From Microbacterium sp. SORGH_AS_0428 (GTDB taxonomy: Bacteria > Actinomycetota > Actinomycetes > Actinomycetales > Microbacteriaceae), in assembly GCF_031453615.1 (NCBI RefSeq), contig NZ_JAVIZT010000001.1, positions 1,054,001-1,118,000 of the forward strand: a stretch of DNA of 64,000 bases. Direction: 5' to 3'. Each line of letters starts with the position of its first letter. The first letter of the stretch is position 1. Below the pieces are notes generated by a model that saw only the letters and a program-made list of their open reading frames with translations, made no database searches and was not told where the DNA came from. Positions 35,587-44,229 of this stretch are shown here, piece after piece. The translations under genes and the position numbers were made by a program.

Positions 35587-36029
35587 TGAGCGCGACGATC
35601 GCCGATCCCCGCAGCCCCTTCTCCGCACCGCGGCGCAAGGGCCCCAACCTCGAGAAGTGGGGCTGGGTGTACATGCGCGCCTCGGGCCTGGTGCTCGTGG
35701 TGCTGATCTTCGGACACCTCTTCGTCAACCTCATGACGGGCGACGGAGTCCATCAGATCGACTTCGCCTTCGTCGCCGGCAAGCTCTCCTCGCCGTTCTG
35801 GCAGTGGTGGGATGTCGCGATGCTCTGGCTCGCCCTCATCCACGGCGGCAACGGCATGCGCACGATCGTCAACGACTACGTCACGCACGCCACGACCCGG
35901 CGCGTGCTCGTCTGGGCCATCTGGATCGTGTCGGCCTTCCTGATCCTGCTCGGCACGCTCGTCGTCTTCACCTTCGACCCCTGCCTCGGCGTGACCAGCG
36001 ACAGCGTGATGTGGGAGGTGTGCCAGTAG
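35586..36029 (+). CDS. sdhD: Succinate dehydrogenase hydrophobic membrane anchor subunit
   Basis: A 147-residue protein with three membrane helices. Conserved signals are the [21 protein letters not shown] segment with a histidine for heme or quinone, and [19 protein letters not shown]. Its ATG overlaps the last base of the sdhC stop (TGATG), so the two anchors are translated together in equal amounts. The C-terminal [15 protein letters not shown] has two cysteines. Confidence 0.92.
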   Translation: MSATIADPRSPFSAPRRKGPNLEKWGWVYMRASGLVLVVLIFGHLFVNLMTGDGVHQIDFAFVAGKLSSPFWQWWDVAMLWLALIHGGNGMRTIVNDYVTHATTRRVLVWAIWIVSAFLILLGTLVVFTFDPCLGVTSDSVMWEVCQ

Positions 36030-36075
36030 GCACGCCGCGTCCCACGGATCAGAACAGACAAGAGGAATCCCACCT

Positions 36076-37905
36076 GTGAGCACTCACTCCACCGCGGACA
36101 CCGTCGTCAAGGACGGTGTCTACTACCACCAGTTCGACATCGTGATCGTGGGCGCCGGCGGCGCCGGGATGCGTGCGGCGATCGAGGCCGGCCCCGGCGC
36201 GAAGACCGCCGTCATCTCCAAGCTCTACCCGACGCGCTCGCACACGGGTGCCGCTCAGGGCGGCATGGCCGCGGCTCTGGCCAACGTCGAAGAGGACTCG
36301 TGGGAGTGGCACACCTTCGACACGATCAAGGGCGGCGACTATCTCGTCGACCAGGATGCGGCGGAGATCCTCGCCAAGGAGGCCATCGACGCGGTCATCG
36401 ACCTCGAGAACATGGGCCTGCCCTTCAACCGCACCCCCGACGGCAAGATCGACCAGCGCCGCTTCGGCGGCCACACCGCCGACCACGGCAAGAGCCCGGT
36501 CCGCCGCGCTTGTTACGCCGCCGACCGCACCGGCCACATGATCCTGCAGACGCTGTTCCAGAACTGCGTCAAGCTCGGCATCAACTTCTTCAACGAGTTC
36601 TACGTGCTCGATCTCGTCACGGTCGAGGACGGCGGCACCACGAAGGTCGCCGGCGTCGTCGCATACGAGCTGGCCACCGGCGACCTGCACGTCTTCCAGT
36701 CCAAGGCGGTCGTTTTCGCCACCGGCGGCTTCGGCAAGATCTTCAAGACCACCTCCAACGCCCACACGCTCACCGGTGACGGTGTCGGCATCGTCTGGCG
36801 CAAGGGGCTCCCGCTGGAGGACATGGAGTTCTTCCAGTTCCACCCGACCGGCCTCGCCGGTCTCGGCATCCTGTTGACCGAGGGCGCGCGAGGAGAAGGA
36901 GCCATCCTGCGCAACGCCTCCGGCGAGCGTTTCATGGAGCGCTACGCACCGACCATCAAGGACCTCGCCCCGCGCGACATCGTCAGCCGCTGCATGGTGC
37001 AGGAGGTCGAGGAGGGACGCGGCGCCGGCCCCCACAAGGACTACGTGCTCCTGGACTGCACGCACCTGGGTGCCGAGGTGCTCGAGACCAAGCTCCCCGA
37101 CATCACCGAGTTCGCCCGCACCTACCTCGGCGTCGACCCCGTCGTCGAGCCCGTGCCCGTCATGCCGACGGCGCACTACGCGATGGGCGGCATCCCGACC
37201 AACATCGAGGCCGAGGTCCTCAGCGACAACGACACCGTCGTTCCCGGGCTGTACGCCGCGGGCGAGTGCGCGTGCGTCTCGGTGCACGGCTCCAACCGCC
37301 TCGGCACCAACTCCCTGCTCGACATCAACGTGTTCGGCAAGCGTGCCGGACGAAACGCGGTGAAGTACGTGCAGAGCGGTGCGGAGTTCGTGCCGCTGCC
37401 CGAGGACCCGGCACGCGAAGTGCGCGAGATGATCGAGGGCCTGCGCAACAACCCCGGCACCGAGCGCATCGCGGTGCTGCGCAAGACGCTCCAGGACGAG
37501 ATGGACCGCAAGGCGCAGGTGTTCCGCACCGACCAGTCGCTCGGCGAGGTGATGCTCGTGATCGCCGAGCTGCGCGAGCGCTACAAGAACATCCACGTCG
37601 ACGACAAGGGCAAGCGGTACAACACCGATCTGCTCGAAGCCGTCGAGCTCGGCTTCCTCCTCGACATCGCCGAGGTCGTCGCCGTCGCCGCGCGCAACCG
37701 CAAGGAGAGCCGCGGCGGCCACATGCGCGACGACTATCCGACGCGCGACGACGAGAACTACATGAAGCACACGATGTCCTACCTGTCGGGCGATGCGCAC
37801 TCCTCCCACCCCGAGGACCACATCCGACTCGACTGGAAGCCGGTCGTCTTCACCAAGAACGAGGCCGGGGAACTGCGCTACCCGCCGCTGGAGAGGAAGT
37901 ACTGA
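36076..37905 (+). CDS. sdhA: Succinate dehydrogenase flavoprotein subunit
   Basis: A 609-residue flavoprotein oxidising succinate to fumarate. The N-terminal FAD motif is [19 protein letters not shown], and the covalent FAD histidine is His56 in [14 protein letters not shown]. Active-site segments are [22 protein letters not shown], the HTAD-like [26 protein letters not shown], and the C-terminal arginine in [13 protein letters not shown]. The GTG at 36076 has AGAGGA 9 nt upstream. Length is normal for the family. Confidence 0.97.
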   Translation: MSTHSTADTVVKDGVYYHQFDIVIVGAGGAGMRAAIEAGPGAKTAVISKLYPTRSHTGAAQGGMAAALANVEEDSWEWHTFDTIKGGDYLVDQDAAEILAKEAIDAVIDLENMGLPFNRTPDGKIDQRRFGGHTADHGKSPVRRACYAADRTGHMILQTLFQNCVKLGINFFNEFYVLDLVTVEDGGTTKVAGVVAYELATGDLHVFQSKAVVFATGGFGKIFKTTSNAHTLTGDGVGIVWRKGLPLEDMEFFQFHPTGLAGLGILLTEGARGEGAILRNASGERFMERYAPTIKDLAPRDIVSRCMVQEVEEGRGAGPHKDYVLLDCTHLGAEVLETKLPDITEFARTYLGVDPVVEPVPVMPTAHYAMGGIPTNIEAEVLSDNDTVVPGLYAAGECACVSVHGSNRLGTNSLLDINVFGKRAGRNAVKYVQSGAEFVPLPEDPAREVREMIEGLRNNPGTERIAVLRKTLQDEMDRKAQVFRTDQSLGEVMLVIAELRERYKNIHVDDKGKRYNTDLLEAVELGFLLDIAEVVAVAARNRKESRGGHMRDDYPTRDDENYMKHTMSYLSGDAHSSHPEDHIRLDWKPVVFTKNEAGELRYPPLERKY

Positions 37906-37907
37906 GC

Positions 37908-38687
37908 ATGGCCGCCACCGCCATCGCCGAGACCACCACCGAAGCCCCCCAGGTGCAGGAGACCAACGACTCCGGCATCCAGGCGTTCCTGGTCACCTTC
38001 ATCGTGCGCCGGTTCAACCCGGAGCTGGACGAGGAGCCGCGCTGGGTCGACTACGACGTCGAGGTGTACTCCACCGATCGCGTGCTCGACGCCCTGCACA
38101 AGATCAAGTGGGAGGTCGACGGTTCGCTCGCCTTCCGCCGCTCCTGCGCCCACGGCATCTGCGGCTCGGACGCCATGCGCATCAACGGCCGCAACCGCCT
38201 GGCCTGCAAGACGCTGATCAAGGACCTCGACATCTCGAAGCCGATCTACGTCGAGGCGATCAAGGGTCTGCCGCTGGAGAAGGACCTCATCGTCGACATG
38301 GAGCCCTTCTTCGCGTCCTACCGCGAGGTGCAGCCGTTCCTCATCGCGAACTCCACGCCCGAGAAGGGCAAGGAACGCGTGCAGTCGATCGTCGACCGCG
38401 AGCGCTTCGACGACACCACCAAGTGCATCCTCTGCGCCGCGTGCACCTCGTCGTGCCCTGTGTTCTGGACCGACGGCCAGTACTTCGGCCCGGCCGCGAT
38501 CGTCAACGCGCACCGCTTCATCTTCGACTCGCGCGACGACGCCGGCGATGTGCGCCTGGACATCCTCAACGACAAGGAGGGCGTGTGGCGCTGCCGCACC
38601 ACCTTCAACTGCACCGAGGCGTGCCCGCGCGGCATCCAGGTGACCAAGGCGATCGCCGAGGTCAAGCAGGCGGTCCTGCGCGGCTGA
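37908..38687 (+). CDS. sdhB: Succinate dehydrogenase iron-sulfur subunit
   Basis: A 259-residue iron-sulfur protein. The [2Fe-2S] cluster is bound by RRSCAHGICGSDAMRINGRN and the later cysteine in RLACKTLI; [4Fe-4S] and [3Fe-4S] clusters by KCILCAACTSSCPVFW and TTFNCTEACPRGIQVT. It passes electrons from SdhA to the anchors. ATG 37908 starts 2 nt after the sdhA stop; GAGAGGAAG lies inside the end of sdhA. Confidence 0.97.
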   Translation: MAATAIAETTTEAPQVQETNDSGIQAFLVTFIVRRFNPELDEEPRWVDYDVEVYSTDRVLDALHKIKWEVDGSLAFRRSCAHGICGSDAMRINGRNRLACKTLIKDLDISKPIYVEAIKGLPLEKDLIVDMEPFFASYREVQPFLIANSTPEKGKERVQSIVDRERFDDTTKCILCAACTSSCPVFWTDGQYFGPAAIVNAHRFIFDSRDDAGDVRLDILNDKEGVWRCRTTFNCTEACPRGIQVTKAIAEVKQAVLRG

Positions 38688-38693
38688 CCGGAT

Positions 38694-38710
38694 GCGCAGC
38701 CTCGCTGCGC
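38694..38710 (+). terminator. Short hairpin after sdhB
   Basis: GCGCAGC (38694-38700) and GCTGCGC (38704-38710) form a 7-bp stem with a 3-nt loop, 6 nt after the sdhB stop and 9 nt before the next -10 box. There is no U-tract; it is a weak terminator at best. Confidence 0.4.
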
Positions 38711-38730
38711 GATCTCGCTAGGGTGAGGGC

Positions 38731-39963
38731 GTGAGGCGAGCTGCGGAGAACGACGCCGACGTGCGATTCGTGCTGCCTCAGGACGAGAGCTCCCTGCGGG
38801 AGCGGTGGGATTCGGCGCAGGCGAACCTGCGCGAACGTCTCGATGAGCCGATCGAGAAGGCCACAGCGCTGACCCGTCGCACCCTCGCCTGGTTCCCCAT
38901 CCGGGTCTGGCGGCACTTCCTTCAGCACAACGGCTTCCTGCTGGCCGCAGGCGTCAGCTACCAGTCGTTGTTCGCGATCTTCGCCGGCATCTATCTCGCC
39001 GCAGCCGCCGTCGGGCTCTGGCTGGGCGGCGACGACGCGGCCGTGGATCAGCTGATCGACATCGTCAACAGCTACATCCCGGCCCTCATCAGCGAGAACG
39101 GGCTCGTCAAGCCGAGCCAGGTCGAGGCCGTCGCCTCACAGAGCAGCGGAGGCCTGCTGCCGGTGACCGGAGCCATCGCGCTCGTGGTGGTCATCTGGAC
39201 GGCCATCGGCTTCATCACCTACACCCGCCGCGCGGTGCGCGACACGTTCGGCCTGCCCTTCGACTCCCGCAGCTACCTCATGCTGAAGGCCAGGGACCTC
39301 CTGGCTGCGGCACTGTTCGGCATCGCGCTGCTCGCCGGCTGGATGCTCGTGCAGATCACCACGTGGGCGTTGGATCTGCTGGCGAGCATCCTGCAGTGGC
39401 AGCCGGACTCCACGTGGTCGACCATCCTCGCGCGCGCACTCAGCCTGGTCGTCGCCTTCCTGGTCAACGCCGTGGCGCTCGCTCTGCTCTTCCGTTTCCT
39501 CACCGGCACATCGCTGCGCTGGCGCCGCATCTGGCCGGGATCGATCCTCGGCGGGGCCGCTCTCGCCCTGCTGCAGGTGGGCGCCGGGCTCCTGCTCCGC
39601 TACACGCCGAGCAATCCGCTCATCGCGACCTTCGCCATCTTCATCGGCTTCCTCCTGTGGTTCCGCATCACCGGCATCGTGATCCTCGTGGCGGCGGCGT
39701 GGATCGCGGTCTCCACCTCCGACCGAGACCTGCCGCTGGTCGAGCTGAGCGACGCCGAGCGCGAAGCACTCGAAGTGCACGCCCTGTCGGTCGCCGCGCA
39801 GGTGCGCCTGCGCGAGGCGCGCGAGCGCGCCCGCCACGCGGCGTGGTGGCAACGTCCTGCTGCCCGCCGCCGCGTCGAGCGAGCGGCGAGGGAGCGGGAT
39901 GCGGCCGCCGCCGCGGTCGCGGCGCTCACCACTCGGCCGGCGTTACGGCACCTCCTCGACTGA
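38731..39963 (+). CDS. YihY/BrkB-family inner membrane protein
   Basis: A 410-residue protein. A cytosolic N-terminus (about 1-65) is followed by the YihY/BrkB membrane domain with six or so segments: HNGFLLAAGVSYQSLFAIFAGIY, AIGFITYTRRAVRDTFG, LRWRRIWPGSILGGAALALLQ and YTPSNPLIATFAIFIGFLLWF. The tail (about 340-410) is rich in Arg and Ala. Despite the old 'ribonuclease BN' label, no nuclease site is present; the function is unknown. GTG 38731 lies 6 nt after TAGGGT (38719-38724). Confidence 0.88.
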   Translation: MRRAAENDADVRFVLPQDESSLRERWDSAQANLRERLDEPIEKATALTRRTLAWFPIRVWRHFLQHNGFLLAAGVSYQSLFAIFAGIYLAAAAVGLWLGGDDAAVDQLIDIVNSYIPALISENGLVKPSQVEAVASQSSGGLLPVTGAIALVVVIWTAIGFITYTRRAVRDTFGLPFDSRSYLMLKARDLLAAALFGIALLAGWMLVQITTWALDLLASILQWQPDSTWSTILARALSLVVAFLVNAVALALLFRFLTGTSLRWRRIWPGSILGGAALALLQVGAGLLLRYTPSNPLIATFAIFIGFLLWFRITGIVILVAAAWIAVSTSDRDLPLVELSDAEREALEVHALSVAAQVRLREARERARHAAWWQRPAARRRVERAARERDAAAAAVAALTTRPALRHLLD

Positions 39964-39999
39964 GCATCCGTGTCGGTGGCGCCGGATACGCTGAAAGGC

Positions 40000-40848
40000 G
40001 TGTCACGAACCCTCCGCATCGCCTCTGTCAACGTCAACGGAATCCGCGCCGCGGTGAGAAACGGCATGGCGGGCTGGCTCGACACTGCGGGGGTCGACAT
40101 CCTGACGCTGCAGGAGGTGCGAGCCGAGCTCACGCACCTCGAGAGCGCGCTGCCGGGGTGGGAGCTCGTGCACGACGAGTCGCTCAGCAAGGGACGCTCC
40201 GGGGTGGCGGTGGCCAGCCGCATCCCGATCACCGCATCGCGCATCGAGCTGGGCGACGAGAGCGTCGACTCGCGCGGCCGCTGGATCGAGGCCGACGTCG
40301 AGGTCGACGGCGAGCAGCTCACGGTGGTCAGCGCCTACGTGCACTCCGGCGAAGACGGCACTCCCCGCCAGGACGCGAAGTACGGGTTCCTGGACGCGAT
40401 GAGCGTCCGCCTCGCGCAGCTGGCGCAGGGCGACGCTCTCGCGCTCGTCACCGGCGACCTCAACGTCGGGCACCGACCGCTCGACATCAAGAACTGGCGC
40501 GGCAACCAGAAAAAGGCCGGGTTCCTCCCCCGTGAGCGCTCGTACTTCGACCGCTTCTTCGGCGAGGCCGGCTCCCTGGTGACCGGTGTCGACGGGGTCG
40601 AGGGCGTCGGGCTCGGATGGGTCGACGTGGGACGCCGCTTCGCCGGCGAGGTCGACGGCCCGTACACGTGGTGGTCCAACCGCGGTCAGGCGTTCGACAA
40701 CGACACCGGCTGGCGCATCGACTACCACATGGCCACTCCCGCGCTCGCGACGCGTGTGGCCGACTACCGGGTGGCGCGGGCCGCGTCGTACGCCGAACGG
40801 TGGAGCGACCACGCCCCCGTGGTGGCCGACTACCGTCTGGGCGCCTGA
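40000..40848 (+). CDS. xth: Exodeoxyribonuclease III (AP endonuclease family)
   Basis: A 282-residue endonuclease/exonuclease/phosphatase-fold enzyme for base excision repair. Motifs: RIASVNVNGIRAAVRNG, the catalytic glutamate in DILTLQEVRAEL, GRSGVAVASR, LVTGDLNVGHRPLDIKN, and the C-terminal WSDHAPVVADY. It cuts DNA at abasic sites. The GTG at 40000 lies 7 nt after TACGCT (39987-39992); the longer reading from 39970 crosses that box. Confidence 0.94.
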   Translation: MSRTLRIASVNVNGIRAAVRNGMAGWLDTAGVDILTLQEVRAELTHLESALPGWELVHDESLSKGRSGVAVASRIPITASRIELGDESVDSRGRWIEADVEVDGEQLTVVSAYVHSGEDGTPRQDAKYGFLDAMSVRLAQLAQGDALALVTGDLNVGHRPLDIKNWRGNQKKAGFLPRERSYFDRFFGEAGSLVTGVDGVEGVGLGWVDVGRRFAGEVDGPYTWWSNRGQAFDNDTGWRIDYHMATPALATRVADYRVARAASYAERWSDHAPVVADYRLGA

Positions 40849-40888
40849 AGGCGACGGCGCACCGCATCCGGGTCCGTAGAATCGACGG

Positions 40889-41893
40889 GTGAGCAAAGCG
40901 CGCCTGTACTCCGGAATGCAGCCCTCGGCCGACTCCCTCCAGATCGGCAACTACATCGGGGCCCTGCTGCAGTGGCGCGACCTGCAGGAGTCGTACGACG
41001 CGTTCTTCTCCGTCGTCGACCTGCACGCGCTCACCCAGCCGAACGACCCGGCAGAGCTCCGCGCGAAGACCCGGCGTACGGCGGCCCAGTACATCGCGGC
41101 CGGCATCGAGCCGTCGAAGTCGGCGCTGTACGTGCAGTCGCACGTTCCCGCGCACGCCGAGCTGGCCTGGGTCCTGTCGACGATCACCGGCTTCGGCGAG
41201 GCGGGGCGGATGACGCAGTTCAAGGACAAGTCGCAGCGCTACGGCACCGACGCGACCAATGTGGGCCTGTTCACCTATCCGGTGCTCATGGCGGCCGACA
41301 TCCTGCTGTACCAGACCAATGTGGTGCCCGTCGGGGACGACCAGAAGCAGCACGTCGAACTGACCCGCGACCTTGCCGAGCGCTTCAACGCGCGCTATGG
41401 CCAGACCTTCACGGTGCCGACACCCGTCATCCAGCAGGGCACGGCCCGCATCTACGACCTGCAGAATCCGACGTCGAAGATGTCGAAGTCCGCCGAGTCG
41501 GACGCGGGTGTGCTGTGGCTGCTGGACGACCCGGCTGTCAGCGCGAAGAAGATCATGCGCGCGGTGACCGACTCCGAGGGTGTGGTGCGGTACGACCGCG
41601 AGACCAAGCCCGGCGTGTCGAACCTGCTCGTGATCTTCGCCGCCCTGACGGGTCGGCAGATCCCCTCCATCGAGGACGAGTTCGCGGGCCGCGGGTACGG
41701 CGACTTCAAGAAGGCGCTGGCGGAGGTCGTCGTGTCGGAGTTCGGCCCGGTGCGCGAGCGCGCCCTGGCCATGCTCGACGACCCCGCTGAACTCGACCGG
41801 GCCCTGGCCGTCAACGCGCAGAAGGCCTCGGCCGTGGCGGAGCAGACCCTCGGCGACGTGTACGACCGCATCGGTCTGCTCCGGCGCAGCTGA
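40889..41893 (+). CDS. trpS: Tryptophanyl-tRNA synthetase
   Basis: A 334-residue class Ic synthetase. The HIGH-like motif is GNYIGALLQW, Trp-site segments are FFSVVDLHALT and LMAADILLYQTNVVPVGDDQKQH, and the KMSKS loop is TSKMSKSAESDAG. GTG 40889 lies 6 nt after TAGAAT (40877-40882), so a leaderless transcript is likely. No T-box or tandem-Trp leader peptide is visible ahead of it. It is the last plus-strand gene before a palindrome-filled junction. Confidence 0.97.
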   Translation: MSKARLYSGMQPSADSLQIGNYIGALLQWRDLQESYDAFFSVVDLHALTQPNDPAELRAKTRRTAAQYIAAGIEPSKSALYVQSHVPAHAELAWVLSTITGFGEAGRMTQFKDKSQRYGTDATNVGLFTYPVLMAADILLYQTNVVPVGDDQKQHVELTRDLAERFNARYGQTFTVPTPVIQQGTARIYDLQNPTSKMSKSAESDAGVLWLLDDPAVSAKKIMRAVTDSEGVVRYDRETKPGVSNLLVIFAALTGRQIPSIEDEFAGRGYGDFKKALAEVVVSEFGPVRERALAMLDDPAELDRALAVNAQKASAVAEQTLGDVYDRIGLLRRS

Positions 41894-41943
41894 CCCCCAC
41901 CCCGGGTGTGCCGGCCGCGGCGGTAGGCGGGTGTGCCTGACGA

Positions 41944-42014
41944 CCCGAACTCCTGCAGAACCGCGCCGCGGGCGCGGCTGAACCGGCGAAAGTGACGGAT
42001 TGCAGGAGTTCGGG
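41944..42014. repeat. 71-bp palindromic element, copy A (downstream of the nuclease gene)
   Basis: CCCGAACTCCTGCA (41944-41957) and TGCAGGAGTTCGGG (42001-42014) match perfectly over 14 bp with 43 nt between them. The spacer holds a nested stem CCGCGCC-GCG-GGCGCGG. Copies B and C at 43088 and 43219 share the arms and the exact spacer length. Confidence 0.85.
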
Positions 42015-42057
42015 CCGACGGCGGCCCGGGTAACCGGAGTGGACACCCCACGCCCTC

Positions 42058-42103
42058 ACGCGGCGGATGCGGGCGACGACACAGTCACCCGCATCCGCCG
42101 CGT
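42058..42103 (-). terminator. Long hairpin at the 3' end of the nuclease gene
   Basis: ACGCGGCGGATGCGGG (42058-42073) and CCCGCATCCGCCGCGT (42088-42103) form a perfect 16-bp stem with a 14-nt loop, ending 15 nt beyond the nuclease stop. No U-tract. It carries the GGATGCGG octamer also seen in the hairpins at 11122 and 22131. Confidence 0.6.
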
Positions 42104-42118
42104 CACGAGTGACGGCGT

Positions 42119-42958
42119 TCAGTCGCTCGCTCTGCTGCGGCCTCCGCGCCGCTGACGAGCGAGTACCGCGCGGAGAGCCGCGCGCACCGCATCCGGGCGG
42201 TGAAAGACGTCCTCTGCAAGGATTCGGATCGTCACGTAGCCCAACTCGGCCGCGGCGAGGTCTCGGCGCCGGTCGCGGATCTGCTGAGAGACGTCGCCGT
42301 GGAACGCGCGACTGTCGCACTCCACGATGAGCCAATCATCGACGAGCAGGTCCACCCTTCCCACTCCCCGAAGCCGGACCTGCAGCGCGGGGCGGTATCC
42401 CAGGCTCCGCAGCATCAGCCGCACGAGCGTCTCCGTGCCCGCCTCGGCCCGAGCATCGACGAGCGCGCGCAGAGCCCGGTAGCGCCGCGGAAGCCGGTCG
42501 AAGACCGCGTCGAGTTCGTCCGCACCGATCAGCCCGAGATGCAGTGCACTGTCGAGGCTCGCGACGGCGACTCTGGGCGACTGACAGCAGCACGCCTGGG
42601 CGAGCGCCTCCACCAGATCGGCGTGGAGATCCGCCCGCGCGCACGCGGAGTCACGCCAGTGCGCACGTATGTCGCGGTGACGACGCGGCAAGCGCGAGTC
42701 CGCACGGTCGAATTGCAGATGGGTTTCACTGTCGGACAGGACGAAAACGCCGAGCGCACCGAGCAGCGACACGCAGTCGAGACGTCCGCCCGCGCGAGCA
42801 GCGACCAGGTGTCGCTCGTCGATGCCACCCCAGACGTAGCGGCCGCGTCGTACCCGGATGAGATCGCCACCCTCGACCGCGCGCCGAATCGTCGCGCGGG
42901 TGTAGCCTCGCAGGCGCAGCTCGGCCGTGCGCAGGTACGAGGGCGACGGTAACAGCAT
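42119..42958 (-). CDS. DUF559/Vsr-like endonuclease-fold protein with AbiEi-type N-terminal domain
   Basis: A 279-residue protein. The N-terminus (YLRTAELRLRGYTRATIRRAVEGGDLIRVRRGRYVW) matches the winged-helix start of AbiEi-type proteins. The C-terminal part has the DUF559 pattern of a restriction-endonuclease-like core: GVGRVDLLVDDWLIVECDSRAFHG, then RDRRRDLAAAELGYVTIRI. Asp of VDLL and the E-x-D pair could bind metal. The true substrate is unknown. The ATG at 42958 has GAGG 8 nt upstream; longer readings (42988, or 43102 inside copy B) are less likely. Copies of a 71-bp palindrome lie on both sides. Confidence 0.75.
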   Translation of the reverse strand: MLLPSPSYLRTAELRLRGYTRATIRRAVEGGDLIRVRRGRYVWGGIDERHLVAARAGGRLDCVSLLGALGVFVLSDSETHLQFDRADSRLPRRHRDIRAHWRDSACARADLHADLVEALAQACCCQSPRVAVASLDSALHLGLIGADELDAVFDRLPRRYRALRALVDARAEAGTETLVRLMLRSLGYRPALQVRLRGVGRVDLLVDDWLIVECDSRAFHGDVSQQIRDRRRDLAAAELGYVTIRILAEDVFHRPDAVRAALRAVLARQRRGGRSRASD

Positions 42959-43087
42959 GTCGACAGCCTCACCGCACGCGCCGGCCATTCGTCGACGAGA
43001 GCCGGTTGTGCGAGGAACGCGCCGTGAGCCTCGGCCGGTGGAGGACTCTCCGAGCGCGGAGCAGTCTCGATGGCAGCGCTCGTCCGG

Positions 43088-43157
43088 CCCGAACTCCTGC
43101 AAGACCCGCCGCGCGGGGCCGGCGGGAGCAGCCGACGCCGGATGTGCAGGAGTTCGG
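43088..43157. repeat. 71-bp palindromic element, copy B
   Basis: CCCGAACTCCTGCA (43088-43101) and TGCAGGAGTTCGG (43145-43157) are separated by 43 nt; the last base of the second arm differs. The spacer is nearly identical to that of copy C, and identity continues 5' into CGTCCGG. It lies 131 bp from copy C. Confidence 0.85.
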
Positions 43158-43218
43158 TACGGAGCAGTGGAGCGGAGGGGACGGCGGCACCGAACGCGCG
43201 CCCGCGGGAGCCGTCCGG

Positions 43219-43289
43219 CCCGAACTCCTGCAGAACCCGCCGGGCGGGGCCGGCGGGAGCAGCCAACGCCGGATGTGCAGGAGTTCGGG
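43219..43289. repeat. 71-bp palindromic element, copy C
   Basis: CCCGAACTCCTGCA (43219-43232) and TGCAGGAGTTCGGG (43276-43289) are perfect 14-bp arms with a 43-nt spacer rich in CCGGC runs. Together with copy B it is a recent-looking tandem duplication. Confidence 0.85.
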
Positions 43290-43363
43290 TCGCGATCCCG
43301 GTGCCGCGAGCGATGTGTGCCCGCCCAGGCCGGTAGCCGTGGCGAGGATCAGCCGTGGCGGGA

Positions 43364-44095
43364 TCAGCCGCCGGCGAGGGCGTCGACGGCGAAGCGGATG
43401 TGGCGCTCGGCGAGGTCGGCGGCGGCCGCGCCGTCGTGGCGCTCGATCGCCTCGAGCAGCTCGACGTGCTGCGCGTGCAGGATCGCGGCCAGGCCCTCCC
43501 AGTCGCGGTAGTCGCGGAGGGCCTCGAGGATGCGGCTGCTCAGCGACTCCCGGATCGCCACGGTCATGGAGGCGACCAGCCGGTTGCCCCCGGCCTGCGC
43601 GATCGCGACATGGAAGGCCGTGTCGGTGTCGTTGTACTCCGCGGGACCGAGCCCGGGGACGGCGCCCGCGTCGAGCGCGGTGCGGATCACGGCGATCGCC
43701 TCGGCGTCCGCGTTCCGCGCGGCGAGTTCGGCGCTCGAGCGCTCGAGCACGATGCGCGCCTCGATGACGTCGGGATAGGGGTAGTTCGCGAGGGCGGCGT
43801 GCAGCCGCAGGAAGCGGGTGAGCGCGGCGTCGGGCAGCGCGGCGACGAATGTACCGGCGTCTGCGCCCGCACCGACCTGGGCGCGCAGCACACCCTGTCC
43901 TTCCAGCACTCGCACGGCCTCGCGAACGCCCGCGCGACTCACGCCCAGACGTGCGGCCAGCTCGCGCTCGGAAGGGAGCGGGTCGTCGACCTGCAGCGAG
44001 CCGGACATGATCTGGTCCTCGATCGCCTGGATGACGAGCTCGTGCGCGCGACTGCGCTGAACGGGTGCCCATTCCGGGGTGCGCTGATCTGTCAC
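43364..44095 (-). CDS. lldR: GntR/FadR-family regulator, probable lactate regulator LldR
   Basis: A 243-residue regulator. The winged helix (about 10-75) has [37 protein letters not shown], the standard GntR signature. The FCD effector domain follows, with metal/ligand residues in [16 protein letters not shown] and [11 protein letters not shown]. The GTG at 44095 was chosen over the longer reading because the family start aligns there. It diverges from the lactate dehydrogenase gene, whose promoter carries a FadR-type dyad. The lactate link is inferred from position. Confidence 0.88.
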   Translation of the reverse strand: MTDQRTPEWAPVQRSRAHELVIQAIEDQIMSGSLQVDDPLPSERELAARLGVSRAGVREAVRVLEGQGVLRAQVGAGADAGTFVAALPDAALTRFLRLHAALANYPYPDVIEARIVLERSSAELAARNADAEAIAVIRTALDAGAVPGLGPAEYNDTDTAFHVAIAQAGGNRLVASMTVAIRESLSSRILEALRDYRDWEGLAAILHAQHVELLEAIERHDGAAAADLAERHIRFAVDALAGG

Positions 44096-44136
44096 CGGGG
44101 TATCCTCTCGCCTTCGAGCCGAACGCAACCGGCGGG

Positions 44137-44182
44137 TTGACGTCGCCGAGGCCGGGGTCTACTGTACCGCAGAGGTCAGACC
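44137..44182 (+). promoter_or_regulatory. lldD promoter with FadR-type operator
   Basis: TTGACG (44137-44142) and TACTGT (44160-44165) are 17 bp apart, a near-ideal sigma-A-type promoter. The start point would be near 44172. GGTCAGACC at 44174-44182 is a palindrome with the GT-N3-AC core of FadR-family GntR sites and overlaps the first transcribed bases, so binding should repress. Confidence 0.65.
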
Positions 44183-44229
44183 AATCGATACGCCCTCTGC
44201 GCCGCGCGCTCCCACCTCGAAGGACGATG

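Larger units (their letters stand above)
42959..43363. other. 405-bp gene-free stretch between the nuclease and GntR genes
   Basis: It contains palindrome copies B and C and otherwise no supported gene. Both neighbours run on the minus strand, so it includes the upstream region of the nuclease gene. I see no clear -10 box for the nuclease. Confidence 0.6.

Noticed and set aside
38731..39963. Ribonuclease BN function for the YihY protein
   Set aside because: The old name is a misassignment; the protein has only membrane helices and no metallo-beta-lactamase site.
43000..43102. Longer nuclease start reaching into palindrome copy B
   Set aside because: The extra residues are translated repeat sequence (QEFGPDERC) with no match to the family's N-terminus.
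43088..43289. Two near-identical repeats resembling a CRISPR start
   Set aside because: Only two copies 131 bp apart, each an internal palindrome, with no series of unique spacers and no cas gene.
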